DNA from: Limnephilus marmoratus
Taxonomy: Eukaryota > Arthropoda > Insecta > Trichoptera > Limnephilidae
Assembly (NCBI GenBank): GCA_917880885.1
Contig: OU862934.1
Coordinates: 30,550,734-30,614,733, forward strand
Direction: 5' to 3'
DNA length: 64,000 nt
Part shown: one piece after another, positions 11,089 to 22,045 of the stretch
Numbering within the stretch: position 1 is the first letter of the stretch
Layout: every line of letters begins with the position of its first letter
Made by a program: the position numbers and the translations under genes
The notes under the pieces: model-generated
Told to the model about the DNA's origin: nothing
The model's input: the letters and a program-made list of their open reading frames with translations, nothing else
Databases searched by the model: none

Positions 11089-11980
11089 TTGCATAGAAAA
11101 TATAAATTATTAATAAATGAAATGGAACAGACATATAATGTGAACTTGTTAAGCGCATTAGGAAATGTACATATCTATATTATATTCATTAGATTAAGAC
11201 ATATTCTCAAATTAAACAACCTAAAAAAAGTCTATTACGCCCTAGTCCAAACACTAATTCAGTATGGAATCATTGGATGGGGAGGTGCATATGAAAAAAT
11301 TTTAAGTCCTGTAAAAGTGGTACAAAAACTAATTATTAAAGTAATATTAAAAAAAACAACCAACAATCCCCACAGAATCATTGTTCAAATTTTTCCAAGT
11401 ACCAAAAATTGAAGACCTCTATAAAAAAAGATTCAATACTACAAATATTCAAAGAAAATGTAACTAAAAAATTTAAACTCAACTCATCATTAAGGCATAA
11501 ATTTAACATCCAAATCCCTCTATTTTCAACACAACAAATGCACAACAATTATATTTACAAAGGCATAAAATATTTTAATAGTCTTCCCGAAGAAATTAAA
11601 AAAATAACAGATTTCGTATCATTCAAGAAAAAGGTCAAATTAATCTTTAAAAAAAATCAACAACCATAACATCACCAATCAAAATGTTATAACTTCAATT
11701 CATGTCATATCAAAATTAACATCACAACATAGTTTATATTTATTGTATACACTAAGTAAAATGTATGTTATAAAAATGAAATAGTAGTAGTTTATATATT
11801 ATATTTATACATAGTTTATATTTATTGTATAATGTAAGTAAAATGTATGTTATAAAAATGAAATAGTTGTAAAATAACTCCTACGCCAAGCTCAAGATCT
11901 AGTACTCTTCATTGGCGTAGAAATTCATTAAATCATGTTCTTTTCATTAAATAAATAAATAAAAAAATAAAAAATAAAAA
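11089..11980 (+). pseudogene. CR1/jockey-like LINE C-terminus and 3' tail
   Basis: Frames 11089-11412 and 11409-11669 read KKVYYALVQTLIQYGIIGWG, then SPVKVVQKLIIKVILKK, and KYFNSLPEEIKKIT. This is the C-terminal region of a LINE related to the better copy at 62098-63768. A frame change occurs around 11405. The 3' UTR has a partial tandem duplication (acatagtttatatttattg units at about 11728 and 11813) and ends in an aaataaataaat tail near 11950. No catalytic motifs remain. Confidence 0.7.
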
Positions 11981-12117
11981 TTAACCTTTGTCCGTTAAGT
12001 CGGGAATAAGTTATGTGTCGGTAACTTGTAACTTTAAAAATAAAAACTCAAAGGGTGCTTTATTTAAAAAAACAATAAAACCACTTCTTCTCCTGTTAAG
12101 TCCTCACTTTTTTCATT

Positions 12118-12188
12118 TACAACATACCCCGATTGGGGATGCCATAGTCAGATTCAGACGGAAGCGTTTGGGACTCTTGTGCTTTACT
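12118..12188 (+). repeat. SINE S1 3' fragment
   Basis: It contains acataccccgattggggatg followed by ccatagtcagattcagacgg and gggactcttgtgc. These match the 3' half of SINE S1 at 55019-55085. The rest of the element is absent. Confidence 0.6.
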
Positions 12189-12189
12189 C

Positions 12190-12650
12190 ACATGAAAAAA
12201 TACGTAAAATCACTCATTACAATGATGATAACTTCCCGAAAACAAAAACAAAAAATTATGGAAAAGCCTCCATCGTTTTTTCAGTCGTGCACTCTGCAGA
12301 AATATTTGAATGAAAGAAACGTAATGTACTTCTACAAGACTTTTCATGCTTGTTAATTTTTTTTACTTCAAGTATCGCCTTCCGTCTCGCCTTTAGAAAA
12401 ATGTTATTTTTGTCGTATTTTCTTAAGATGCCTCTGCCCAGAACAAAGTACACCCGCCACCCCCTCCGCCCGGGTAGGCAGTAAAGTAACAACGTCACAC
12501 CGTCCGTGGCATCGTTAAAACTGTTCGCTTCATCAAATTCGCTTTCTAATAAAATTGCCAAGTGCATTTTTACGAGAAAATGTAATTTTCTTAGTTGTTT
12601 GTCGTATTGATTTCTGAATCTTACGTTTGTAAGCACGTTGTTTATATAAA
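12190..12650. other. Unassigned, no supported gene
   Basis: Chance frames cover both strands here, but none has a recognisable motif, a splice pattern or a repeated relative in this window. Confidence 0.4.
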
Positions 12651-12654
12651 TTTT

Positions 12655-12895
12655 TTTATGTGAGATTGGTCGAGGTAGACCTAACCGACATCTCTCAAAC
12701 CAGATCCATCGCCTTGCACCGAAGTGGGAGGGATGGATTCAAACGTTCCTCACTCCTTGGCACATTGACCCCAGATTCCTACCCAGATCTCCTTCCTTTA
12801 TATCTATTGATGAAAACCGCAAGAAAATCCGTTCGTAGTTTTTGAGTTTATCGCGAACAGACAGACTTTAATTTATAATATATACTCGTAGATAT
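12655..12895 (+). repeat. LINE 3'-UTR fragment plus retroelement tail
   Basis: The part at 12700-12790 (catcgccttgcaccgaagtg, cccagattcctaccc) matches the 3' UTR seen at 39520-39610 and 61440-61530. It is followed by aaaatccgttcgtagttttt and aacagacagac, the widespread arthropod SINE/RTE-like 3' phrase. Confidence 0.5.
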
Positions 12896-13022
12896 AATAT
12901 GGTATAAATATTAAACGAACTTATCAACAGTGTCAAATTTTTGTATTTATACACTGGTATATACAATACACGGACAAGTAGTTTTATCCTTGATGCATTT
13001 GAATGAACATATCTTATATATA

Positions 13023-13728
13023 CAAATGAATCGCTGAATGTGTTGCTAAGCGCAAATCTCGAGAGCAGCTGAACCGATTTCGCTAATTCTTTTTTTAGAA
13101 TATTCCTTGAAGTACGAGGAAGGTTCTTACGGAGAGAAAAATTAAGAAAATTGTACAGAAAATTGGATAATTTCAGAAAACCTAACGACTATCGCACGTT
13201 TGACAGTTCGCGTGTTTGAGAATGACATTTTGCAAAACAATGATTGTTAAATCAGGATTCTATTTTTGAAAATCTTTAAGTTGATAAATTTATTTAAAGT
13301 AGTATTTTACTCCTCTAATAGTTTGAATCGAATCAAGAATTTTGGATATTTTAAATAGGTACCTATGTTAGGTACCAAATTTAATTTACATGAAAAATGG
13401 AAATTTGAATAAAAAATTGTGAAAGGTGGCACGCGGGCTGTAAACTGAATGTACTGGGATTGAATATATGGAATGCGGGAAGGAGGAAGAGATGGTGGAG
13501 GGGAGGGGGGAGAGGGGAGGGGGGAGGGGAGAGGGGTGGGGAAAGGGGAGGGGAGAAAGTGAGGGAGGGGGAGTGGAGAGTGGGAGGGAGGGGGGAGGGG
13601 GAAGGGGGGGTGGTGAGAGGGGGGGAGGGGAGGGGGGGGAGAGGGGGGGGGGGAGAGGGGGGAGATGGAGGAGGCGGAGTGTGAACCCCCCTTACACCAT
13701 GCGAGCGAAGCCGCGGGAAAAAGCTAGT
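13023..13728 (-). repeat. Dispersed repeat family P, copy 3
   Basis: This is the reverse orientation of family P. The 3' end appears first (aaatgaatcgctgaatgtgt) and the 5' end last (ccgcgggaaaaagctagta). The core is an almost pure purine tract at 13484-13685. Glycine/arginine-rich frames across it are compositional. The 5' end matches the common ctagctttttcccgcgg motif of arthropod repeats. Confidence 0.65.
13484..13685 (+). repeat. Polypurine G-rich tract
   Basis: About 200 bp of nearly uninterrupted purines with dozens of runs of three or more G. The composition could allow G-quadruplex or triplex structures and is likely length-unstable. It is the core of the reverse-oriented P copy. Confidence 0.85.
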
Positions 13729-13729
13729 A

Positions 13730-14380
13730 GGTATTTTATAATTTTGTTATTCAGCAGTACATCCTCTCTGTTCACCCCTTCGGGACACTTAGTTGTATTT
13801 TGTGTAAGAAGATATACATTGTTTTCCCTAAACCGATTGCATATTGAGAGTAAGTATGCCGGGGGCCAACTGTCGGTTTTTTATTTTAATATATATATAT
13901 TTTTTTATTATTCATCTTTATTAGTTTTTGAGTTATAATTTATTTTATTCTATGCCCGTCTCACTTGGCTTACTGTCATGGAATAAAAAATATCATTTCA
14001 TGCAATATTCCAGCTTCAATTTTAAATACCTACTTTCATTGTGTTTTAAACATATCCCTAACTTACTATTCCGGAACGTTAAAAAATTTTCTAAAAAAAT
14101 ATTAGAAATTATTTAATTTTTAAAAACAGTTTATTTACCTGTAACACAGTGGCGACCGCTGCCCTGAGAATGTGGTGATTCACTGACAATCTGTACCTAC
14201 TTAAGATTAAAAAATTATTAATTAGGAATTTGTAATAATTAATTTTTTTTCAAACAATCTGTTATTTATATATTCAACACTGGTTGCACTCATTTTTGTA
14301 ATAAAATTAAATATTAATAAATTAGGTTATTGGTATTTAATATAATCAATACAAAAAACAAAACAATGACAATTTTCACG
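13730..14380. other. Unassigned AT-rich DNA
   Basis: No supported gene. Frames of about 60 codons are aromatic-rich chance frames. A cacagtggcgaccg word at 14145 resembles a hAT terminus, but no matching inverted end was found. Confidence 0.4.
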
Positions 14381-14700
14381 TCACGGGTCAAGCGCGCGCC
14401 GCTAGACTGCGCTAGACGCAAACTGATCTATGTATGATCTTCGCCGAAATTCGATTGTATTCGTGCACCTCGGGTCATGGTTCGGGTCAATCGGTAAACC
14501 TCGGCAAGGATCGGAATATGTTGTTAGGTGGGTGGCACACCGATTCAAACAAAATTCTGGTACAAATAGCGAAATCGACGCGCTTTCGATGTTATTTCAT
14601 ACGAAAACATGATTTCGTTCGTTTGCAAACCGAATGCACACCAATGCGGCCGATACGAGGGCGCTCGGCGGCCGCGCTATGGAAGATTAAAAGCATTCTC
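14380..14700. other. CpG-rich island of unknown origin
   Basis: Compared with its AT-rich surroundings this stretch is rich in CG dinucleotides and holds overlapping open frames (for example 14434-14844). The proteins match nothing I recognise. It could be the first exon or promoter area of an unseen gene or a recently inserted element, and no splice pair could be chosen. Confidence 0.3.
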
Positions 14701-14730
14701 CCTGATAATATTCGTAGCATTATAGTGGTA

Positions 14731-16408
14731 ACTGGGCGTTTTTCAAAAAATTTGTACATTGGTAAAAGTCAGTGTCCGATTACTTTCAGGATCAATAACT
14801 TATATTGTGTCGGTTTTAATGACCACCCATATATTTTTTTCTAATATAATAACAAATAAATACCTTTATGGACTAAAAATAATTAATGAATCCATTAAAA
14901 TTCTATATTATTTTAAAATAATTAAGACTACAGGTCACTGTTTTTGGTATGTCCTACACCTACCGCTACCAGTTCAAGTTCAAAAAGTTAACGTTATATA
15001 ATGTTATCCTAGTATTTATTTCTAATTATACTAATACGATAATATTGTGTTTTCGATTTGAGACCTTAATATAGATTAATTATCGTCCAAAATAATTTAA
15101 AAACCAGATTTTAAGTTTTCCTGCGATTTTGCGTATAGTGGAATTTCCGCCTACGTGACCGCATTATTGACTTCTTCCAGACCAAATTTTACCAAATCGA
15201 TGCATATTTTCGAAAATAGCAACATTATTTAGTGTATGAGGGCGATCATGTTTGATTTTCGACAGCCAGTTTGCCAAGAATTTGCAACCGAAGTGGTCGC
15301 TCTCAGTTGTGCTAAAAAAATATTCCACCAACGATTCCATATTTCTCCAGGTAAATTAACAACATGTATTAGACTCTATTTTTTATTAAATTTATTCATT
15401 TATTGTTTTGCAAAATGTTCAGTTAGAATAAACAGAAGTTTCATAATTAATTGATAAATACATTTTGAAAAAATATTCACGAGATTACGTTACTTCTATT
15501 ACGCTACTGTCTCATGAATGGAACATAAAAGTAATGGAATTCTAAAGGTCGGTTCACCTGATGGCTCTCTACCTGTATTTTAGTGTATTTTTAAGAGTGT
15601 TACAATTTTGTAATAATTTATATTTTGTATGTATCTACATAATGTAACGTATTGCCTTTAGGTATGTGGGTTGAGTGATATAGCATTGAACAAAAAACAT
15701 AAAAAAATATAAAAAGAAAAATTCTTCTATGACATATACATATATGTTTCAATTTAAATGACCATATATTATGTTCACGTATTAGTGTCTTGATTATATA
15801 ATTGTCACCTGAACGCTGCTTTAGATTTCCTAAACGTTACCAAGTGTTCCTTTTTACGTCACTGTCTTATTATTTCTGTGCTTTATTTTCTAAGATTAGT
15901 TATTATATCTCAAAGAAATTAGTTCTATTTTTTATAGATATAGTTTATGGTTAATTTAAAATTTGTTATAATTAAACATTCATTCGTTAAAAACTCTCAT
16001 TCGTATTTCTAGAACGAATAATATGTAGTACAAAGTATCCAAAAGTAGCAAAAAAATATTTTTATTTAAAAACTTAATATTTAATTCAACAAGCGTGATT
16101 ATTCATATTTTTTTGAAGACTCATTGTGTTTTCGATTCGTAAATAAAAATCTGAAATATAGAATTTATTTTAATTTTCTTTGTAAACTTCATGACAAAAG
16201 TGACGTAAAAGAATTTCTTACCAACAGTATTAAACTTAAATTGCAATTATTTTAAAAGTTTATTGATATCTTCTATTTTAAATACTGATGTCATGAAGTT
16301 CATACTTTCTTTAATAAATTGACGTATATTTTTAATCGAAATGTAGCATCTCACATAAGTGGAATTCCTATTACGTCACCGACACTTTTTTTTTGGAAAA
16401 CGCCCAAC
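14731..16408. mobile_element. TA-flanked inverted-terminal DNA element
   Basis: The left end actgggcgtttttcaaaaaa and the right end, read inverted as gttgggcgttttccaaaaaa, match at all but a few positions. Both are flanked by TA (14729-14730 and 16409-16410). Length is 1678 bp. No transposase could be read. Short words of the type ttacgtcac or tacgtgacc recur inside (15155, 15860, 16370). A TA target suggests Tc1/mariner or a related superfamily, non-autonomous here. Confidence 0.55.
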
Positions 16409-16409
16409 T

Positions 16410-17130
16410 AATATTTTGAAATGATTAAATTAGAGATTCTATAGATTTAAATTGGAGAAATTAAATTAGAGATTTTATAGTCTTCAGTAAGTAAATAAAG
16501 TAAATTTAGACATTATAATTTGCACACAAACACACTGTGCGACCAGATGCCCTTGGTGTAACAGCTGTTTTGCCTTCTGAAGGCATTATCAGCTAAAACG
16601 TTTCAACAAATACAGAAGACGGTAAACAAAAAATGTTTATAATAATAATAATAATGTTTAAGCAAATGTTCAAGTTCACGGTCGGAGGAGACCCCCTTAT
16701 CAACCACAATAAAAGAATTCAACGGAATACAACCTACCCACAAGTATATCATATCTCGCAGCCTCTTCGAATCGTCTCCCACGAAACATTTATTCTGTTA
16801 TTTTGTCTCCCTTCCAGTTTACAGAAACGTGAGTATTTCATATCATGTAGATACCTGGAATTAATTTGCCAAGAATTGCGCTGGCTGTGTATGTGGTGTA
16901 CATATTGCTTAACAATGTGTTCCTTTGAGGAATTACTTTTGTATTTCTGAAAATGTATGCCGCTTGAAATTCCGAAATTAGATGAACAACGAAAAGACAA
17001 AGAGAAATAACGCTGACTTGTAATATGTGAAATTACTTTTGTCTTATTAAGTTATTCATACAAAAATGCGCATTCCGGAAAAGGATTAAATTTTGTGGAA
17101 TTAATTATTTAACTACGCATTTATAAAAAC
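16410..17130. other. Unassigned intergenic DNA
   Basis: No gene supported. The open frame at 16633-16950 has no recognisable motif, and a short aataat microsatellite lies at 16638-16655. Confidence 0.4.
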
Positions 17131-17420
17131 ACTAGCCGACCCGGCCACGCGTTGCTGTGGCTAACGAAACCTTTACAACCAACGCCATCTGTTAAATCAA
17201 ATCCACATCACGCTGCCCTCTGCCCGCTGGCACTTGGCCAGATATATTATGTATTTCAACCAATTTACACAAAACCTTGACAAATTATATACCTAAAAAC
17301 CTTTCTCATAAATCACTCTATCTATTAGTGAAAACCGCATGAAAATTCGTTTCGTGGTTTAAAAGATCTAAGCGCACGTACATCGTGAGCTACTTCATTT
17401 TATACTTAGTAAAGATAAAG
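17131..17420 (+). repeat. Dispersed repeat family Q, copy 2
   Basis: It opens actagccgacccggccacgc and contains actctatctattagtgaaaa and aaaagatctaagcgcacg, as in the copy at 6391-6690. It ends in aaagataaagat. Confidence 0.7.
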
Positions 17421-17484
17421 ATAACCAAGTAATTACAATAGTTGAAAAGAGAAACCAATGTATGTATTTCATATTATACAATTC

Positions 17485-17690
17485 ACACTGTGTCCGGAAA
17501 CTCATAGTAAAAACTGATGAATCTTCGTCACAATGGATACCCCAAAAAAACTTTGTTTTCGAATTTTTTTCATTTTTTCCACAAATAAAGGAAAAAAAAG
17601 CTTTTACAGCTGGGAATATATACATAGTATCTATTTTAAAAGATCTTAAACAGCTGACATTAATCACCTAGCGATTTTTTTTTAATTTGC
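17485..17690 (+). repeat. Half of a TA-type MITE (family B)
   Basis: It starts ctgtgtccggaaactcatag and follows the left half of the complete element at 45682-46062 through the tgaatct..tcac segment and the cagctgacattaatcacc segment. The right terminal repeat is absent, so this is a truncated copy. Confidence 0.55.
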
Positions 17691-17734
17691 ATATATATTC
17701 CAACCCCGGGATTGATTTACCTAACAAAAAAATC

Positions 17735-18062
17735 ATGGTGTGCAATTCACACGCAGTAGAAATGAAACCTTCAGAAAACTAAGGTGGATAAGATTGGAGA
17801 GACTACCAAGCACTTTTTTTTTTAGATGTGAAGGATGATATTTTCATATTTTTGACGTCGAATTCCAGTGCTTTTTTTCCTATACATTAATTTGTGTTAA
17901 ATTAAATATTTTTTTATTGCTCTCTCATTCTCTGGCAGGAAAAATCTTAAAGCTGAATGTGTCTCTCTCTTTTTAGTGTCGTTGGCTTCCGTTTTATTGA
18001 GTTTCAAATCACAAGGGTGCTAAAGAAGTTTTCATTTTAAAAATATTCTTTTAAAGCATCAC
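17735..18062 (+). repeat. Dispersed repeat family C, copy 1
   Basis: It contains gtgtgcaattcacacgcagt, aaaccttcagaaaactaagg, tcgaattccagtgc, ctcattctctggcagg and tgtctctctctttttagtgt, in the same order as the copies at 28313, 52920 and 60215. It lacks the tRNA-like segment that the longer copies have. Confidence 0.7.
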
Positions 18063-18067
18063 TTTAA

Positions 18068-18966
18068 CCCGGCGTGAATGAGGTGAAAAATTGTTACACC
18101 AGCTGTGAGGTGGGTATGACATACCCTAATATAGAATTATCGATTTTGATAACTGAAATTACTTTAGAATAATACTTATTACTGTAATATATTAACCCGT
18201 CTGCTTGGTTCAATATATTCGCACCTCACAATCCGGAAGCCTCAGTTTCGCGCGAAAAATCAGAAACCGTCATTTTGGATCGTAATTGTAAAATGTCTAT
18301 GCAAGATAGCTTTCATATTTCAAAGACAATAAGAAGCATTATTTCGTTCTCTCTCTGGTTAAAAGAAAAATACATATGTTTGCATGAGAGGAAGAGAGAT
18401 ATGTAGCTTTTAAAATGTAAGGTCGCTTGGGACGTTTTTGGTCTAATGAAAGTATAACGCTATTACGTGTTTTGGGACGTACTTATTCCTAAACAAGCAG
18501 ACGGGTTTTAATTAATATTGTAAAATAACCTAGTTTTATTATAAAAGTGTCTATATTTGTATAAAATCAAAGTAGTATTTTTTTAAGCACAAATCAACAA
18601 TATTTAGAAACTATGACTTAATATCTAAAAATTTAGGAAATTGAGATCAACTGTGTACACAAAATTAAAGACTAAATCTGTTTTATAAAATAATACAAAA
18701 TAGTTACACCGTGTACAATAGTTACATATGTCTTATATGTAAAATAAAATAGTTACACCGACTACGAGGTCAGGTATTACGTACCCGCTCTATGTTTACG
18801 CACGTGAAGTTTACTCCGCCGCAGGCGCAATACTGTTACTGTCGCTTTAAATCACTCCCCGCATTACCCTCTCCGGCAAACCGAGTTCCAGGAATCGCAC
18901 AGTTAAGAAATATTTAGTGTTTTACAAATCGATGGGTATGAGATACCCGACCTCATTCACGCCGGG
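18068..18966. mobile_element. piggyBac-like non-autonomous element (outer)
   Basis: The element is flanked by TTAA (18064-18067 and 18967-18970). It has perfect 17-bp inverted ends, cccggcgtgaatgaggt. Sub-terminal copies of gggtat..catacccg lie next to both ends. TTAA targeting and ends beginning CCC are hallmarks of piggyBac-superfamily elements. It encodes no transposase. A second TTAA element sits inside it at 18196-18505. Confidence 0.75.
18196..18505. mobile_element. Nested piggyBac-like MITE
   Basis: The left end cccgtctgcttg follows TTAA at 18192-18195. The right end caagcagacggg is followed by tttTTAA-type sequence (TTAA with two extra T). Length is about 310 bp. It lies wholly within the outer TTAA element, so it inserted later. 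No coding capacity. Confidence 0.65.
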
Positions 18967-18970
18967 TTAA

Positions 18971-19440
18971 AAGATTTTATTAATACGAATTTTGATTATG
19001 ATTTTTTTTAAATTAGTTTCATTGTTGAAAATTGATAAAGTCAACCAACTTGTACCACACGGTACCCATGTTCCAGTATCAAATAACCTTTTCTAAATGT
19101 TCTGGAAAACATTACAAAAACGTTATGATAGGATGTCTGAAAAATTTTCATTTCAATCTTCTAATATTTTCATTGCTTATTAAAAGTGTTATTTTAACGC
19201 AATATTCCAGGTAGAAATATCATTGATAAACATTTATTTTGATTCTAAAATATGCCCATACTAATGTGAATTAAACTTACATATAACCTTATTACAAAGA
19301 ATTACCTACTGCGAAAATAAATTAAAAACAAATCATGATATTTTAGCTACCTTTATTCAAATTGTGAAAATGGGTATACCTACTTTGAATACGTATTTTA
19401 AAATAACAAACGAACTTGTTATTTTTTAGAATAAATGGTT
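18971..19440. other. Unassigned AT-rich DNA
   Basis: No gene, repeat end or structure is supported here. Confidence 0.4.
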
Positions 19441-19565
19441 TCTAGGTGGTTCTCGCGCTGTTTTTACGTGAACACCGCACAAGAATAGCAACTTCCCGAG
19501 GCCTGTGGGACTATGGCGTACTCAGTTGGTAATGTTGTGAGGTGAATGGAATGGAGAAGAGAAAA
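19440..19565 (-). repeat. SINE S1 fragment, reverse
   Basis: The stretch gtgaacaccgcacaagaata and the following gggactatggcgtactcagt and atgttgtgaggtgaatgg match, with divergence, the reversed 3' part of SINE S1 as seen at 28905-29000. Confidence 0.5.
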
Positions 19566-19794
19566 TGATGGGTATGTTCATTTTTTTTCTATTTTTATTT
19601 TAATGACAATATAAGATAAAGTAAAATTTCAAAATAATTAAAAATACAAAGTAAAGTGGTTTGTTTACAGTCCTCCTCACTAGGTATTCCTGTTCCGAGG
19701 CGGACTGTATGTTGCTGAATGGGTGTTGATTTTTATTTCCTCATCTTCTAGTTTCTTGATTTTCACAAAATAACAATAAATAAATTAAAAGTAT

Positions 19795-20310
19795 TTATGT
19801 TTGTTGTCTGCAGGTTGTATTGGGGTTACTTCATAATTTTAATGATTTCCTCATCTTCCTGTTTACTTAACCATAATTTGATATCTTTTTTAAACATTTG
19901 AATCTCCATGGTGTTCTTAATTTCAATTGGAAGGGCATTATATAATTTTGTAGCATGGAAATTATGGTTTTTCTGGCCAAAAGATGTACCTATTTAATTG
20001 CGGGATGTTCAGTAGTTTTGAGGATTTTGACTTTGTAGTGTAGGTGTATTGGTCAGCAAGGTATTCATATTTTTATTTAAATTTGTGTAGTGCATTTTTT
20101 TAGTATAATTTAATAATGCTGAACACATTAAAGTTTCTAAAAATTTCTTTTGAAGGAGTTTTTATGTGTACTTTTAGGATTATTTTTATTATTGCCTTTT
20201 GCGTTTTAGCTAGCTGCTTGATGTGAATGTTTGAGGCAGTTCCCCATCCTATAATCCCATATTCTATGCGTGATTGGCAAAGAGCAATTGCGTGATTGGC
20301 ATTGGTAACA
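19795..20310 (-). pseudogene. CR1/jockey-like LINE C-terminus, reverse
   Basis: The minus strand reads LCQSRIEYGIIGWGTASNIH, then IKQLAKTQKAIIKIIL and, lower down, FHATKLYNALPIEIKN. These are the same landmarks as the LINEs at 11089 and 62098 (YGIIGWG, VQKLI, KYFNSLPEEIK). It has frame changes and stops. A reversed SINE S1 fragment abuts its 5' side at 20320-20400. Confidence 0.65.
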
Positions 20311-20319
20311 CAACACGCC

Positions 20320-20400
20320 ATTTGAAGCAAAGTTTTGATTTTGAATGTTGGTCTTTCACCAGGGCGATTCTGAGAGTACCTTCCACTCTGGAACATGCCG
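20320..20400 (-). repeat. SINE S1 fragment, reverse
   Basis: The sequence ggtctttcaccagggcgatt, followed by ctgagagtaccttccactct and ggaacatgcc, matches the middle of S1 in reverse (compare 29105-29155). Confidence 0.6.
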
Positions 20401-20589
20401 TAAATAAATAAAATCCACTGTGTAAAATAATAATAATGCATTGTGTAATTTTTTTTATTTACTTAATTGTGAAACAGCACAAAATTATTAAAATAAATTT
20501 TATTTACGAAAATCGGAAAGATTTCGAGGGTATGAACACGTCGGTTACACTAATGATTTCACAGAATCACATAAAAAAATATTTTTCGG

Positions 20590-20720
20590 TTCGTTAAGGT
20601 TAGGTGAGGTTCTATTGCATGGGGTTAGATTTAATTAGGTTGGGTTAGGTAACGTTAGGTTAGGTAAGGTGAATTACTTTGGGTTAGGTTAGATTGTTGT
20701 CTTTAAAGTTCTCTTTATTT
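20590..20720 (+). repeat. Degenerate TTAGG-rich stretch
   Basis: Words ggttaggt recur with substitutions, for example gttaggttaggtaagg. It is an eroded relative of the clean TTAGG array at 21059-21134. Confidence 0.5.
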
Positions 20721-20791
20721 TATTTTATTTTATTTATTTGAGGCAAAAACAGGATATTTATAGAACATTCATTGTGGCTAAAATGGTGACC

Positions 20792-21317
20792 CGACAATTC
20801 GTCCTGCGACAATTCATCCGGCGACAGTTCATCCTGCGACAGTTCATCCGGCCGACAGTTCATCCTGCCGACAGTTCATCCTGCCGACAGTTCATCCCGC
20901 CGACAATTCATCCAGCGACAATTCATCCTGCCTGATCATTTAGAAGATTTTTATTAAGTAAGTATGCAAAGAGGATATACGGCCGTACAACCAAAATCGA
21001 TATACTTATATCTGAAGGCATCTTGAGTGGAAATCCGCTGTAAAAATATTTTTACTAAATAGGTTAGGTTAGGTTAAGTTAGGTTAGGTTAGGTTAGGTT
21101 ACGTTAGGCTAGGTTAGGTTAGGTTAGGTTAGGTTGTATGGCCGTATATCCTCTTTGCACACTTACTTGAAGAAAAAATCTTCTAAATGATCAGGCAGGA
21201 TGAATTGTCGCCGGATGAATTGTCGGCAGGATGAACTGTCGGCAGGATGAACTGTCGGCCGGATGAACTGTCGCAAGATGAACTGTCGCCGGATGAATTG
21301 TCGCAGGATGAACTGTC
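20792..21317. repeat. Palindromic minisatellite with TTAGG loop
   Basis: The left arm (20792-20932) is a run of about nine 15-16-bp units of the type cgacagttcatcctg, followed by tgatcatttagaagattttt and a ggatatacggccgtacaac segment to 20992. The right arm (21133-21317) is the inverse: the same unique segment first, then minisatellite units in opposite orientation. The loop contains unique sequence and the TTAGG array at 21059-21134. The arms are close in sequence but have different numbers of units. This could be a fold-back element. No protein is encoded. Confidence 0.8.
21059..21134 (+). repeat. Interstitial (TTAGG)n array
   Basis: About fifteen units of ttagg with few variants (ttaag, ttacg, ggcta). 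TTAGG is the ancestral insect telomere unit. Here it is internal, in the loop of an inverted repeat. Confidence 0.85.
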
Positions 21318-21329
21318 ATGGAACCGGCT

Positions 21330-22045
21330 AAAATAAAACAAATTAATTACAAACATAAATACCCCTAGACTAATGTGTCTGCAGTAATTACATTTGCATA
21401 TTCACAGAAGCAAACACATGAAAAACAATGTCAGTATTTTATACATAACTTGATAACATAATTACAAAATTGAAAGATATAATAAGTAGAAAATATTTAT
21501 GAAGTATTTATTAAAAAATAATAAAACAACAAACAATTTTTTGTTTTGATTTTTTAGGTACACAAATCGTGGGGGTATTTCTTGAAACAAGTTATATTAT
21601 TTACAAGTGTGTGTTTTAGCAAGATCGTTGTAAGATTGACATATTATAGACAAAATTTAATTTAATTAACATTTAATCCTATTAGGATTAAAATATCCAG
21701 TATTATTGGTAAAAATTTCGGTTCAAAATATGTTAAGATTTCTTGTAGATTTGGGCCTGGCGTATAAATTGATTTGGTTGACTAAGTTACTGTGTACATG
21801 ATTATTCACAATTTTATAAAGCATTAAGAGGTTATTTATGGATTCATGTTTCGTCTTTTAACTAGACTCTCTAATTTGAAATGTATAAGTCTTTGTTCGT
21901 ACCCTTCTAGAAGATGGTAGACACCTGATCGGTAAGACAAAATCCGTGTAAATTTTCTTTGGACAGATTCAGTCTAGATACGAGTACCTGTGTAATATAA
22001 TGTGGATGCCAGACTGTTGTTTTCAATCAATATCTATTTTTGAGT
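21330..22045 (-). pseudogene. Jockey/CR1-like LINE fragment, reverse
   Basis: On the minus strand, from 22030 downwards, the translation gives ESVQRKFTRILSYRSGVYHL, then LEGYEQRLIHFKLESL and ALYKIVNNHVHSNLVNQINL. This is the region after the RT palm, followed by the C-terminus, of a jockey/CR1-like LINE. There are several stops and the palm is missing. Confidence 0.65.

Noticed and set aside
12256..12636. 126-codon minus-strand frame as a gene
   Set aside because: No motifs, no splice context and no relatives; its length is within chance for this region.
14145..14170. hAT terminus (cacagtggcgaccg)
   Set aside because: No inverted partner or 8-bp duplication could be found.
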